This document shows positions 16,900 to 26,352 of a stretch of 64,000 nucleotides of DNA, one piece after another. A program made the position numbers and the translations under genes. The notes beneath the pieces were generated by a model. It saw only the letters and a list, made by a program, of their open reading frames with translations, was not told the origin of the DNA and did no database searches. The stretch's first letter is position 1. Each line of letters opens with the position of its first letter. Origin of the DNA: Neobacillus driksii (GTDB taxonomy: Bacteria; Bacillota; Bacilli; Bacillales; Cytobacillaceae); contig NZ_JACCBX010000003.1 of the NCBI RefSeq assembly GCF_013409995.1, positions 124,001-188,000 on the forward strand, read 5' to 3'.

Positions 16900-17433
16900 T
16901 TAACTAAGGTTTATAAGGTAAGATTGTAAATGTTCAATGGTCTTAATCATAAAATCGATCATATCAACCAAATCATCCATTTGATCCTCGTTAATCAGTC
17001 TGGCGAATTCAATTGAAATAGAATTATGAATCAGTGATTTTGAAGGTGTATACGTTACAGATTGACTAATCTGTCTTGATTCCCCCCAAATATCAGTCAT
17101 AATTTCTCGTATTTTTTTTAATTGTCCTTCATCGGTAATACCATAATGAAAAAATTGCAGCTTTATTGTGCATCCAGCATCTTTCTGTGACAAAGAATTT
17201 GGCAGTAACTCTGCAGCAAGGTTTATCAAATCTGCTTTTATTTCTAATTTAGCCGTCACGCTAGCTTGTTGAGATGAAGTTAGTTGAAAGTGAACATCAA
17301 AACTGCGTGACATTTTTGCCATATTGACGATGTCGTTCCGGTCCGTAATAACAATTTCTCCCGCTAAATCTAAATCATATAACGCCCCTTCAATAACTAC
17401 TTTCATATTATCGAAAGCGGTAGGATCGAACAT
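16900..17433 (-). CDS. Hypothetical protein cotranscribed with fhs
   Basis: A 177-aa soluble, acidic protein with no signal peptide and no recognisable motif. Visible features: an Asp/Leu-rich N-terminus (VVIEGALYDLDLAGEIVITDRND), a single Cys at about 92, and a long C-terminal amphipathic helix (LINEDQMDDLVDMIDFMIKTIEHLQSY). GAGGTGA precedes the ATG. It begins 18 nt after fhs and is followed by a terminator, so the two form an operon. That pairing hints at a role in one-carbon metabolism or in regulation of Fhs, but this is inference only. Confidence 0.75.
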   Translation of the reverse strand: MFDPTAFDNMKVVIEGALYDLDLAGEIVITDRNDIVNMAKMSRSFDVHFQLTSSQQASVTAKLEIKADLINLAAELLPNSLSQKDAGCTIKLQFFHYGITDEGQLKKIREIMTDIWGESRQISQSVTYTPSKSLIHNSISIEFARLINEDQMDDLVDMIDFMIKTIEHLQSYLINLS

Positions 17434-17451
17434 TCAAGTCACCTCAATTTA

Positions 17452-19134
17452 TTAGAACAGCCCTAATGCCTTGCCCGTTTCGTCCACATCCATATTCAAT
17501 GCTGCAGGTTTCTTCGGTAATCCCGGCATAGTCATTACTTCCCCGGTTAACGCAACAATAAAACCAGCACCAATTGATGGTTTGAACTCTCTTACATTAA
17601 CGATAAAGTCAGTTGGTCTTCCTAATTTCGTTGGATCATCGGATAAGGAATATTGCGATTTTGCCATACAGATCGCTAAATTAGACCAGCCTAATTTTTC
17701 AAAGTCTAAGAGCTGCTTTTTAGCTTTCGTTGAGAATTCTACATCCTTACCGCCATATACCTTTTGAACAATCGTTCTGACTTTTGTTTCAATGGAGTCT
17801 GATACGTCATATAAAAGCTTAAAGTTATTTTGTTCTTTTTCGATTACAGATAACAATGTTTCTGCAAGCTCTACACCACCGGCACCTCCCTTTTCCCAGA
17901 CCTCTGTTAAAGCAGCAGGCACACCCCCGCGCTTGCACCATTCTAGCAATGTCTGAACTTCAAGTTCTGTATCTGTGATAAATTTATTAATCGCTACCAC
18001 CACTGGTAATCCAAAGGATTTGATTGTCTCGATATGCTTCTGCAGATTCGCCATGCCCAATGTTAAGGCAGCGATGTTTTCCTTTGCCAAATCTGCCCTT
18101 GTAACTCCGCCATGCATCTTTAATGCACGGATGGTTGCAACGATTACAACTGCCTCTGGTTTAATACCAGCACTTCTTGCTTTAATATGTAAAAACTTCT
18201 CTGCTCCTAAGTCAGCACCAAATCCGCCTTCTGTAATGACAAAGTCTGCCAGCTTTGCTGCTGCACGGGTGGCAATCACACTATTACAGCCATGAGCTAT
18301 ATTAGCGAAAGGTCCGCCATGTACGAGTGCAGGAGTGTGTTCAATCGTTTGCACGAGATTTGGCTTAACTGCATCCCTTAACAATAAAGTTAGAGCCCCC
18401 TCAACACCTAAATCCCCTACTGTAACAGGTTCCTTTTTATCGTTGTAGGCGACCACCATTCGGGCTAATCGCAATTTTAAATCCTGTAAGTCTGAAGCCA
18501 AACATAGAACGGCCATAATTTCTGATGCCACCGTAATATCAAAACCATCTTCTCGAGGCACTCCTTGAAGCGGCCCGCCAAGACCGATAATAACTTTTCT
18601 TAGTGCACGATCATTTAAGTCAACAGCGCGTTTCCAGACAATCCGCCGCTGATCAATTTTAAGCTCATTCCCTTGCTGTATATGGTTATCCAATAATGCA
18701 GCAAGAGCATTATTAGCTGTAGTAATTGCGTGCAAATCCCCGGTAAAATGCAGGTTTATGTCTTCCATTGGCAATACTTGTGAATAACCTCCTCCGGTAG
18801 CACCGCCTTTTATTCCCATTGTCGGACCCAATGATGGTTCGCGCATTGCAATCATTGCTTTCTTACCAATGCGTTTAAAGGCATCGCCAAGACCAACTGT
18901 TACCGTTGATTTCCCTTCGCCAGCAGGCGTTGGATTGATAGAGGTAACAAGGATAATTTTCCCACTTTCATTTGTTTCAATATTCCTAAGCGCTTCATAC
19001 GAGATTTTTGCTTTGTACTTGCCATATAATTCGAGGTCATCTTCCTTTAAACCAATTGATTCAGCAATATCAACAATTGGCCTCATGGTCGATTCTTGTG
19101 CAATTTCAATGTCGGACTTAAATGATGTTTTCAT
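17452..19134 (-). CDS. fhs: Formate-tetrahydrofolate ligase
   Basis: A 560-aa Fhs: conserved [17 protein letters not shown] (ATP-binding P-loop), [31 protein letters not shown], and [11 protein letters not shown]. It makes 10-formyl-THF from formate, ATP and THF. Usual full length. B. subtilis lacks this gene, so it is an insertion relative to that synteny. ATG 19134 is given as the start; a TTG six bases upstream lies at better spacing from GGGGGAT and may be the true start. It leads a two-gene operon with the hypothetical gene behind it and is divergent from metA. Confidence 0.96.
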   Translation of the reverse strand: MKTSFKSDIEIAQESTMRPIVDIAESIGLKEDDLELYGKYKAKISYEALRNIETNESGKIILVTSINPTPAGEGKSTVTVGLGDAFKRIGKKAMIAMREPSLGPTMGIKGGATGGGYSQVLPMEDINLHFTGDLHAITTANNALAALLDNHIQQGNELKIDQRRIVWKRAVDLNDRALRKVIIGLGGPLQGVPREDGFDITVASEIMAVLCLASDLQDLKLRLARMVVAYNDKKEPVTVGDLGVEGALTLLLRDAVKPNLVQTIEHTPALVHGGPFANIAHGCNSVIATRAAAKLADFVITEGGFGADLGAEKFLHIKARSAGIKPEAVVIVATIRALKMHGGVTRADLAKENIAALTLGMANLQKHIETIKSFGLPVVVAINKFITDTELEVQTLLEWCKRGGVPAALTEVWEKGGAGGVELAETLLSVIEKEQNNFKLLYDVSDSIETKVRTIVQKVYGGKDVEFSTKAKKQLLDFEKLGWSNLAICMAKSQYSLSDDPTKLGRPTDFIVNVREFKPSIGAGFIVALTGEVMTMPGLPKKPAALNMDVDETGKALGLF

Positions 19135-19328
19135 TTGCAAAAATGATCCCCCGCATTCACTAGAATTTCTAACCTCTTTTATTGTATCAAATCACAGATT
19201 TATTTCGTGTATTAATACTCACAAAACTTTATTCTTTTCTGAAACTAAGATAATGTTTATAATGTTATAGACCAAATATTTAAAAAATACTATATAATTA
19301 ACAGATTAGAAATAAGGGGGAGTGCACC

Positions 19329-20237
19329 TTGCCTATTAACATTCCAAAGCTGCTGCCTGCACGAGAAATACTCGAAAATGAGAATATTTTTGTTATGGAC
19401 GATGAACGGGCCATCAGCCAGGATATCCGTCCTTTAAAACTTCTTATTCTCAATTTAATGCCTGAGAAGGAAAAAGCAGAAACGCAGCTATTAAGGCTAT
19501 TGGGGAACAGCCCGCTGCAAGTAAACGTCAAATTTTTAAAAACGAATTCCTATGAATCTACCAACACCAGCAAACAGCACCTAGAACAATTCTATACCAC
19601 TTTTTCAGAGGTCAAAAATCAAAAATATGATGGCATGATTATCACAGGTGCTCCAGTAGAACTGATGGAGTTTGAGCAAGTAAAGTATTGGGAAGAGCTT
19701 ACAGAAATTATGGACTGGACAAAAACCAATGTCACCTCTACCCTGCATATTTGTTGGGGAGCTCAGGCCGCACTTTTTTATCATTATGGGATTGATAAAT
19801 TTGAATTATCGCGTAAATGTTCGGGAATCTACGAGCATCAAATCTTCGAGAAAAATGATTTACTCTTACGCGGTTTTGATGATCATTTTTATGCTCCCCA
19901 TTCTCGATATACAGATGTATCAATTGGGGAAATCCATTATAACCCTGAGCTTACGCTGTTAGCCGCGTCTGAGGAAGCGGGGGCACTGCTTATTGCCTCT
20001 AGGGATCGAAAACATGTGATGATAACAGGACATTTGGAATATGAATCAGATTCATTAGCACAGGAATACAATCGTGATATTAGCAGAGGGCTGCAAATTC
20101 ATATCCCGGAAAATTATTTTCCTAACAATGATCCAACAAAACCGCCAATTAATCGCTGGCGTTCCCATGGACATTTATTCTTTTCAAACTGGCTCAACTA
20201 CTACGTATACCAAGAAACTCCTTTCAATTGGGAGTAA
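19329..20237 (+). CDS. metA: Homoserine O-acetyltransferase MetA
   Basis: A 302-aa MetA/MetAS protein. Catalytic C142 (HICWGAQA), H235 and E237 (TGHLEYES) are all in place. Residue 111 is Glu (GAPVEL), which in the family marks acetyl-CoA rather than succinyl-CoA use, so it should acetylate homoserine for methionine synthesis. Start is TTG with GGGGGAG six bases upstream. The 188-nt gap to the divergent fhs gene has no sign of the S-box (SAM) riboswitch that precedes metA in B. subtilis. A strong terminator follows. Confidence 0.95.
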   Translation: MPINIPKLLPAREILENENIFVMDDERAISQDIRPLKLLILNLMPEKEKAETQLLRLLGNSPLQVNVKFLKTNSYESTNTSKQHLEQFYTTFSEVKNQKYDGMIITGAPVELMEFEQVKYWEELTEIMDWTKTNVTSTLHICWGAQAALFYHYGIDKFELSRKCSGIYEHQIFEKNDLLLRGFDDHFYAPHSRYTDVSIGEIHYNPELTLLAASEEAGALLIASRDRKHVMITGHLEYESDSLAQEYNRDISRGLQIHIPENYFPNNDPTKPPINRWRSHGHLFFSNWLNYYVYQETPFNWE

Positions 20238-20238
20238 T

Positions 20239-20273
20239 AAAAGAAGCATCGGGGTAGACCGATGCTTCTTTTC
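20239..20273 (+). terminator. Terminator after metA
   Basis: Stem AAGAAGCATCGG / CCGATGCTTCTT with loop GGTAGA, then TT(C)TATG; 12 perfect base pairs. Confidence 0.85.
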
Positions 20274-20369
20274 TATGTATTTTATTGCTTTTTTTGTTAA
20301 ATATCTATTCCCTCGTAGTTTATTTTTCGGGAATTTTAGAAAGAATATCGAGCAAAGGGGGGAAATGTT

Positions 20370-20582
20370 ATGGAAACAGTAGTCGGCCTGCATCGAAACC
20401 ATTTTGGTGATATTATTAGCTTTGTTACATCTGGAGGCCGGGTCATCTCCTATCAAAAAGCGTTAATGGAAGCATCAGTCGGTGTCATCCAAGGCATTCA
20501 AGCAGCCGAGGATCACGATGGGAAACTTGTTCTAAGCCCTGAGCAGGAACAATCCTTTGACCATTATCCAAACTTATTCTGA
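20370..20582 (+). CDS. DUF3892-like small protein
   Basis: A 70-aa protein, METVVGLHRNHFGDI then FVTSGGRVISYQKALMEA, VIQGIQAAEDHDGK and a C-terminal FDHYPNLF. The layout (basic start, TSGGRxxS, hydrophobic helix, D/N-rich end) matches the DUF3892 family of unknown function. AGGGGGG precedes the ATG. It is monocistronic between the metA terminator and a pair of terminator-like direct repeats. Confidence 0.75.
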   Translation: METVVGLHRNHFGDIISFVTSGGRVISYQKALMEASVGVIQGIQAAEDHDGKLVLSPEQEQSFDHYPNLF

Positions 20583-20670
20583 TTCAAAAGGAAACATTGA
20601 AATGCTTCATAAAAGCCGATCATTGAAATTTCTTTATAAAAATAGTGATTATGAAGCCTTTTTTTATAGA

Positions 20671-20813
20671 TTCCTTGATCAAATGGGTCTCATGAAGCGT
20701 TCATGGAGCCCTTTTTTGAAGTTTCCTTGATGAAATGGGTCTCATGAAGCGTTCATGGAGCCCTTTTTTGTAGTTCCCTTGACGAAATGGGTCTCATGAA
20801 GCATTCTTTACGA
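20671..20813. repeat. Direct repeat of ~52 bp, each copy a terminator-like hairpin
   Basis: Units begin at about 20671, 20722 and 20774. The first two carry GGGTCTCATGAA-GCG-TTCATGGAGCCC followed by six T (hairpins at 20685-20712 and 20737-20763), i.e. a duplicated intrinsic terminator; the third is degenerate after GTCTCATGAAGCATTC. They lie behind the DUF3892-like gene. There is nothing else in this gap. Confidence 0.85.
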
Positions 20814-20822
20814 AAACAACAG

Positions 20823-20851
20823 TAAAGCACTTGGTTTCTACCAGGTGCTTA
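20823..20851. terminator. Hairpin after mntR
   Basis: AAGCACTTGGT / ACCAGGTGCTT stem with loop TTCT; weak T tracts on either side. It ends mntR and could also act on transcription from the left. Confidence 0.6.
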
Positions 20852-20854
20852 GTT

Positions 20855-21277
20855 TTATTCGGCTTCGTTTTGTTTCTGAATTTCTTTTAAAGCATCAATT
20901 CTGGTTTCATCTTCTTGAAAAAACTGAACGAGGTCAACGATTCTTTCAATCGAATCCCAGCTTAAGTGGTGCTCGATTCCTTCAACATCTTTATATATAT
21001 TTTCATCTTTTACTCCGATGATTTTAAGAAATTGCTCCAGTAAATCATGTCTGAATACAAGGCGCTTTCCAATCTTATTCCCTTTAGTTGTTAAGCTGAA
21101 GCCTCTGTATTTTTCATAAACAAGATATTCATCTTTGTCTAGCTTTTGGACCATTTTTGTTACTGAGGAGGGATGAACAGATAATGCCTCTGCAATATCT
21201 GAAACTCGGGCGTATCCTTTTTCTTCAATTAACATATATATTTGCTCTATATAATCTTCCATACTCGGTGTTGGCAT
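20855..21277 (-). CDS. mntR: Manganese-responsive regulator MntR (DtxR family)
   Basis: A 140-aa MntR nearly collinear with the B. subtilis protein. Winged-helix recognition region [19 protein letters not shown]. Mn2+ ligands D8, E11, H77, E99, E102 and H103 are all present, so it should sense Mn2+ rather than Fe2+. It represses Mn2+ importers and activates exporters; the TerC-type exporter at 8.3 kb could be functionally related, though no MntR box was seen near it. Single gene, preceded by a good GGAGG site. Confidence 0.95.
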   Translation of the reverse strand: MPTPSMEDYIEQIYMLIEEKGYARVSDIAEALSVHPSSVTKMVQKLDKDEYLVYEKYRGFSLTTKGNKIGKRLVFRHDLLEQFLKIIGVKDENIYKDVEGIEHHLSWDSIERIVDLVQFFQEDETRIDALKEIQKQNEAE

Positions 21278-21344
21278 CCCTTACCTCCAAAAAAAATTAC
21301 TCTCTTAAAAGTGTACTATAGATAAAAAATAGTGACAAGTTGAA

Positions 21345-23528
21345 TTATAACTTTGTCACAGTTTTGGAACTCTGTTCTTCAAATAAAAACTTAACCCTCA
21401 TCTCCTGTTCATCAAGAAAAAGCCTTGCATTAAACGTTTTATCTTTATTGGTAAAACCTTCAATTAACTCCGTTTTCCCTTCAGATAAAAGAAGTTTCAC
21501 ATTCTTTTGGGTAATGTTTTTTCCAAGAATTTTTTTAGATATCGTGAAATTACATTGGTTTTTTTGATAGTTAGAACACCCGTAAAAGCTGCCTTTATCG
21601 ACAATGGAGCCGTCACACTTTTTACATTTGCCCAGCTTTGTACCGCCCTTACCCTTTGTCATCTTTTTACTAGGGGTAAAGTTTTCACGCACATCTTCTG
21701 AAAAGACCCAATTAGTAGAATGTCCCACTCCTGAAGAGATTAAGTGGGAGACCATTTTATTTGTTTGTTCCATAAAATTCTTTGGAGAAGCAGCGCCCTC
21801 TGATATTTCTTTTAATTTCTGCTCCCATTTGGCTGTCATTTCCGGGGAAGCAAGGATTTCCTGTCCAATGGCTTCAATTAAAATTCTAGCTTTTGCTGTC
21901 GCGTATACTAAGTTCTTGGTTACATCGATATATTTTCTATCCTTCAGCATGGTAATAATTCCAGCTCTCGTTGCCTCGGTACCTAACCCTTCCGTTTTGG
22001 ACAAGATTTTCTCCATTTCCTTGTCCTCGATGTGCTTCCCTGCCGTCTTCATTAACGTAATTAACTGACCTTCTGTATAGCGTTTCGGCGGCTGTGTCTG
22101 GCTTTCTTTTACATCAACCTTTGCCGTACTTCCTTGTTCTCCTTTTGTTAGTTGTGGAAGAGCCGGTTCATCCTCTTTTTCCTTTTGGTTGATTACCTTC
22201 CGCCATCCTTCTTCGATTTGAACCTTACCTTTTGATTGAAAAACTGCCCGTCCATCTACTAAAGTTGTTACCGTTGTATATTCGGCAACGGCTTTTGGAT
22301 AGTGTGCGGCTATTAAACTTGTAACAATGAGGTCGTAAAGTTTCTTTTCATCGGGATCAAGCCGGTCTATATTTGGAATTTGTTCGGTAGGAATAATCGC
22401 ATAGTGGTCTGTTACCTTTTTTTCATTTACATACCGCTTGTTATCGGCAATTGATTCAATTGGCAGTGGAAAAAACTTATCATATCCACTAATATGACTT
22501 AATTTCGTAAGAATTTCTGGAAAAGTATTCGCTTCTTCTTTTGTTACATACCGCGAGTCCGAGCGGGGATACGAAACATTCCCTTTTTGGTATAGTTTCT
22601 GCAGCACATCTAACGTCTTCTTCGGTGAAAACTTAAATCGTTTATTTGCTTCGGCCTGAAGAGCAGAAAGATTATAGAGTAACGGTGGCAAAAACTCTTT
22701 TCTCTCCGATTGTACATCTGATACTTCTGCAGGTTTATCCCTGCAAAACGCGGCAACCTTCTCAGCCATTTCTTTTGTTTTTACTCGGGTTTCTCCATCA
22801 TTCTGCCATTTACCGCTATATTTCTTGCCCTCAATATTAAAATGGGCAATGACTTCCCAGAAGGGTTCAGATTTAAAATTCTCGATCTCTAATTCTCTTT
22901 TTACAATAAGAGCCAATGTGGGGGTCTGTACCCTGCCAACTGAAAACACATCAGAAAAGCCTTGTTTTTGCAAAAGCAAGCTATAGAGTCTTGATGCGTT
23001 CATTCCAACTACCCAATCTGCACACGCTCGAGTGTATGCTTCATAATATAGATTTCTAGTATGATCTTCATCTAATAATTTATTAAAACCTTCACGTATT
23101 GAATTAGGTGTTAAAGAGGATATCCATAGACGTTTCATTGGCTTCCGGCAACCCGTAATCCGAAGAATATTACGGATGATTAATTCACCCTCACGCCCGG
23201 CGTCCCCTGCATGAATAATTTCTGTTACCGCTGGATTATTAACAAGCTTTTGGATAACGGAAAATTGTTTTATTTTATCCTTCGTCACTTCATATTGGAA
23301 CTGAGCAGGTATCATTGGCAGATTATCTAATGACCATTTCTTCCATCCGGGTTCATATGCTTCGGGATTCACAAGCTGGCATAAATGACCAATTGCCCAT
23401 GTGACGTATGCACCATTTGTAAACGTTTCGTTTGGAAAAATCTCAATAAATCCATTTTGTTTTTTATGTTTAAATATAGAAGCCAATGTTGAACCTTGGT
23501 CTGGCTTTTCGGCAATAATTAATTTCAT
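21345..23528 (-). CDS. topB: Type IA DNA topoisomerase III
   Basis: A 727-aa topoisomerase III. TOPRIM domain: IIAEKPDQGS with catalytic Glu near residue 7 and HAGDAGREGELI; then WISSLTPNSI, CADWVVGMNASR, FSVGRVQTPTLAL. The active-site Tyr lies in VSYPRSDSRYVT. The C-terminus carries a zinc-ribbon-like CKKCDG...YGCSNY motif followed by a TopoC_Zn-type extension. Cytosolic, relaxes and decatenates DNA. Start at ATG 23528 with AAGGAG 10 nt upstream; an upstream in-frame ATG at 23561 has none. Sequence differs enough from B. subtilis TopB that it may be the second (TopB2-like) group. Confidence 0.93.
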   Translation of the reverse strand: MKLIIAEKPDQGSTLASIFKHKKQNGFIEIFPNETFTNGAYVTWAIGHLCQLVNPEAYEPGWKKWSLDNLPMIPAQFQYEVTKDKIKQFSVIQKLVNNPAVTEIIHAGDAGREGELIIRNILRITGCRKPMKRLWISSLTPNSIREGFNKLLDEDHTRNLYYEAYTRACADWVVGMNASRLYSLLLQKQGFSDVFSVGRVQTPTLALIVKRELEIENFKSEPFWEVIAHFNIEGKKYSGKWQNDGETRVKTKEMAEKVAAFCRDKPAEVSDVQSERKEFLPPLLYNLSALQAEANKRFKFSPKKTLDVLQKLYQKGNVSYPRSDSRYVTKEEANTFPEILTKLSHISGYDKFFPLPIESIADNKRYVNEKKVTDHYAIIPTEQIPNIDRLDPDEKKLYDLIVTSLIAAHYPKAVAEYTTVTTLVDGRAVFQSKGKVQIEEGWRKVINQKEKEDEPALPQLTKGEQGSTAKVDVKESQTQPPKRYTEGQLITLMKTAGKHIEDKEMEKILSKTEGLGTEATRAGIITMLKDRKYIDVTKNLVYATAKARILIEAIGQEILASPEMTAKWEQKLKEISEGAASPKNFMEQTNKMVSHLISSGVGHSTNWVFSEDVRENFTPSKKMTKGKGGTKLGKCKKCDGSIVDKGSFYGCSNYQKNQCNFTISKKILGKNITQKNVKLLLSEGKTELIEGFTNKDKTFNARLFLDEQEMRVKFLFEEQSSKTVTKL

Positions 23529-23691
23529 TTTTTGATTGCTCCTTTTTAAAGCATCCAGCATTCATTTTCCCACTTCATTTGTCTATTTGTAAAGAATAAA
23601 AATATATCCATTACTAGACCAATAGATTTACTCATTATATAATAGAACTCTATTTGGTAAATTTTACATACATAACAAGAGGTACAAAAAG

Positions 23692-25224
23692 ATGTTGAAT
23701 TTTGAAAAGATTAATTCTTTAGCTGTAAGTTTATTAGAAAAAGCTCCAGGTTTTGCAATTTCAATATTCACTGATAGAGAGGTGATATTTCAGAAAGGAT
23801 ACGGAACTACAAACACCGAGGAACAAGGAGTTGACATCACTCCTGCTACTTTATTTCGAATTGGATCAGTCAGTAAAACGCTTACCGCAACATTAATCAT
23901 AAAGCTTGTACAACAAGGTTTACTAGAATTAGATCGTCCGATAAAAGAGTATGTACCTGAGTTAAAGCTTAGTTTTCCTGGCGCTGTAGAAATCACCACT
24001 TTGCGTATGTTACTAACTCATACTGCAGGACTGCCTGATGGTGGTGACCTTTTTGGAAGCAGAGACAACGACGCTCTTGAGAAATATGTAAGAGAAGAGG
24101 TTCCTAATCTTTCTTTTGTTGCGCCGCCAAATACGATGTATTCATATGGAAACCATTCTATCAATCTTGCAGGATATGTTGCTGAAAGAGTTGCAGGAAA
24201 AAGGTTTGCTCAGCTCATGAATGATGAAATTTTCACCCCTCTTGAGATGTACAGAAGTATGTATGACCCGTTAAAAGCCATGACCTATCCTATAGCTCTA
24301 CAACATGAAAAGTCAGACGATGGTTCCTTCAGAGTAGATCATTCATTTCCTGAAAACGCTGCCTGCCATGGTTCATTCTTCTGTATATCCAATACAGCAG
24401 ACATGACTAATTTCGGACAGATGTATTTATCTTATGGAAGATACAATGGGAAAAAATTTCTAAGTAAAGAGTCATTTCAAGAGATATTTAGCTTGCAGGC
24501 TAATCGGTATACCCTACCAGAAAGCTCTATTGGATTGTGTTGGATTAAAGAATTCGATAAAGGGATTAACTATTGGTGGCATAGTGGCGGAATCGGTACT
24601 TACCGCTCGTTCATCGTCTTAATTCCAGAACATAATATCGGCGTTTTTACTGCTGCGAGCAATAATGTTGGATGGGAGATAGTCGAGGAAATTTTGGAGC
24701 AACTTGGATCACTTAGTGAAGAGAAACAATCATGGAGTGAACCGAATTTGGACATAATCGAAGCATCCTGCGGAAACTATTTAAGTGCTAAATCTGGATT
24801 ACTCACTATCGACTTTAATCAGGATCCTTGTATCATTCATAATGGACGTAATTTTTCAATCCGTTCTTTGAAAGATGATCATATTGTTGGGGTCGAAGAA
24901 AATGAAAAGGTTCTGGTATCAATAGGATTAATAAATCACCCCGATTATTTAATGGTGAACGGGTCACCTAGTAAAAAAATTATAGAGCCATTAACAAAGC
25001 TGAATTCAGACACGATTACATCTTTTTTTGGGGATTATCAACAAGGAGAAATGGTATATACTTTTTATTTAGACGGAGACACACCAACTTTCTTTGATGG
25101 AGATGAAAAGCTGCCTTGTACGTATTTATTTGAAAATAAGTTTTTCTGTCCTGGTTATGGATTGTTAGAGTTTAATGAGGATAATCTTAAGATACAGAAT
25201 GCATGGCAATTCGTAAAGCAATAA
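23692..25224 (+). CDS. Serine hydrolase, class C beta-lactamase-like
   Basis: A 510-aa beta-lactamase/DD-peptidase-fold protein. Catalytic SxxK is S59-V-S-K62 (RIGSVSKTLT), the YxN motif is YSYGNHS at about 149-153, and a HSGG motif (WWHSGGIGTYRS) replaces KTG at about 302. Residues ~360-510 form a C-terminal beta-rich domain typical of the family. No signal peptide, so it is cytoplasmic or exported by an unknown path. Likely an esterase or D-aminopeptidase; not a predicted resistance enzyme. AAGAGGT precedes the ATG. Monocistronic. Confidence 0.88.
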   Translation: MLNFEKINSLAVSLLEKAPGFAISIFTDREVIFQKGYGTTNTEEQGVDITPATLFRIGSVSKTLTATLIIKLVQQGLLELDRPIKEYVPELKLSFPGAVEITTLRMLLTHTAGLPDGGDLFGSRDNDALEKYVREEVPNLSFVAPPNTMYSYGNHSINLAGYVAERVAGKRFAQLMNDEIFTPLEMYRSMYDPLKAMTYPIALQHEKSDDGSFRVDHSFPENAACHGSFFCISNTADMTNFGQMYLSYGRYNGKKFLSKESFQEIFSLQANRYTLPESSIGLCWIKEFDKGINYWWHSGGIGTYRSFIVLIPEHNIGVFTAASNNVGWEIVEEILEQLGSLSEEKQSWSEPNLDIIEASCGNYLSAKSGLLTIDFNQDPCIIHNGRNFSIRSLKDDHIVGVEENEKVLVSIGLINHPDYLMVNGSPSKKIIEPLTKLNSDTITSFFGDYQQGEMVYTFYLDGDTPTFFDGDEKLPCTYLFENKFFCPGYGLLEFNEDNLKIQNAWQFVKQ

Positions 25225-25242
25225 AATTTGTCTGTTTCATGA

Positions 25243-25280
25243 CAAAAATGGGTGGTCACTTCTGACCACCTATTTCTATT
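25243..25280. terminator. Bidirectional terminator
   Basis: GGTGGTCA-CTTC-TGACCACC at 25251-25270, with A-rich left and T-rich right flanks. It serves the serine hydrolase gene and the convergent small gene. Confidence 0.8.
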
Positions 25281-25282
25281 CT

Positions 25283-25564
25283 TTATTGTATAAGTTTTAA
25301 GTTTGAATCCTGCATATACCAATTTTCTTCTGGAATAATGTTAGATACGGTTAAAATAAATGATGGAATTCTTTCAACGTCAAAAACGATCGCACCTATC
25401 TTCTTTGTAAACATAAGAAAGGCATCACCATGTGAATAAGATGATAAATCATTTCCGATTTGAAGCAATGACATCAGGACAACTTGTTTTTCTTCAGCTT
25501 CGATGTAAATTTGCGGCGAGAATCTTAAAATCCATTCATCTCCCTCAACCGAAAATCGGTACAT
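25283..25564 (-). CDS. Hypothetical 93-aa protein
   Basis: MYRFSVEGDEWILRFSPQIY at the N-terminus, then an acidic/hydrophobic alternation suggesting a small alpha/beta fold; no Cys, no membrane segment, no recognised motif. Start at ATG 25564, with AAGGGTGAGG just upstream; the GTG nine bases earlier is less likely. It shares a terminator with the serine hydrolase gene. Function unknown. Confidence 0.65.
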   Translation of the reverse strand: MYRFSVEGDEWILRFSPQIYIEAEEKQVVLMSLLQIGNDLSSYSHGDAFLMFTKKIGAIVFDVERIPSFILTVSNIIPEENWYMQDSNLKLIQ

Positions 25565-25835
25565 ACTCCTCACCCTTTATCAACCATTTTTATAAGAATA
25601 TGAGGCTGTTAAAATTTTATGTTTAGATAGATTTATTAATTTTGAATATGCATGTTAATACAATTTACTGGGTAAAAAAGCGCTTACTTTCCTTGACTGC
25701 CCAAAAATATTCATGTATATTAAAAGCGTCATGTATCATTAATTGAATAGTATTTATATTATCTTTGTGGTCATGATAATATTTATCTTTGGCACTTTTC
25801 ATAGGTGTCCTGAAAGGCTTAGGAGGAAATAGTAG

Positions 25836-26036
25836 ATGCAAAACGGTAAAGTAAAATGGTTCAACAATGAAAAAGGTTTCGGTTTTATCGAAGTTGAAGG
25901 CGGAGACGATGTATTTGTACACTTCAGCGCAATCACTGGCGAAGGTTTCAAGTCTTTAGAAGAAGGCCAAGAAGTTTCTTTCGAAATCGTTGAAGGAAAC
26001 CGTGGACCACAAGCTGCTAACGTAGTAAAACTATAA
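25836..26036 (+). CDS. cspD: Cold-shock protein (CspA/CspD family)
   Basis: A 66-aa single CSD-fold protein with RNP1 KGFGFIEV and RNP2 DVFVHFSAI, ending [10 protein letters not shown]. It binds single-stranded nucleic acid as an RNA chaperone. AGGAGG precedes the ATG. The position next to ypeQ-ypeP matches cspD of B. subtilis. The ~200 nt upstream up to 25640 holds no convincing gene and probably includes a long cold-shock leader. Confidence 0.95.
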   Translation: MQNGKVKWFNNEKGFGFIEVEGGDDVFVHFSAITGEGFKSLEEGQEVSFEIVEGNRGPQAANVVKL

Positions 26037-26050
26037 TCATCAAACACAAC

Positions 26051-26085
26051 CAAAGGCTGGCGTAAAACCCCAGCCTTTTTTCTTT
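26051..26085 (+). terminator. Terminator after cspD
   Basis: AAAGGCTGG / CCAGCCTTTTTT stem with loop CGTAAAACC-like and T tract. Confidence 0.88.
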
Positions 26086-26146
26086 TTTTCTCAGGCACCT
26101 AGATGGTAAATCCACATTGAACAATTCTACAGCTGAGAACTGCTAT

Positions 26147-26332
26147 TCATGTCAGCCTTTTCCCATATTCTTGCAGCCTTTCCCCTACTGTACATTGTGA
26201 AATACAAAAGCGATGCGCAAACCTCCTGCCGCCTTCTTGTTTAAACTGCTGATGCACAAAGCAGCCATTACAATAATGAGCCAATAGGGTTTCAACATGA
26301 TTAAACAGTTCTTTTCTGCTTGAATTTTTCAT
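26147..26332 (-). CDS. ypeQ: YpeQ-like small zinc-finger protein
   Basis: A 61-aa protein with a CxxC (HYCNGC) and a later CxxxC (FCISQC) plus His residues, forming a probable single Zn site. Corresponds to B. subtilis YpeQ in size, motif and position behind ypeP. GGGGTG lies nine bases before the ATG. Begins 20 nt after ypeP. Function unknown. Confidence 0.85.
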   Translation of the reverse strand: MKNSSRKELFNHVETLLAHYCNGCFVHQQFKQEGGRRFAHRFCISQCTVGERLQEYGKRLT

Positions 26333-26352
26333 GAGATTACGGCACCCCGTTC

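Noticed and set aside
19141..19328. S-box or THF riboswitch between fhs and metA
   Set aside because: Neither core motif is visible on either strand.
23692..25224. True AmpC-type resistance beta-lactamase
   Set aside because: No signal peptide and HSGG in place of KTG with an extra C-terminal domain; general serine hydrolase is the safer call.
25665..25922. 85-aa ORF opposite cspD
   Set aside because: Overlaps the cspD start on the other strand, weak ribosome site; a shorter 45-aa version from 25802 is also unsupported.
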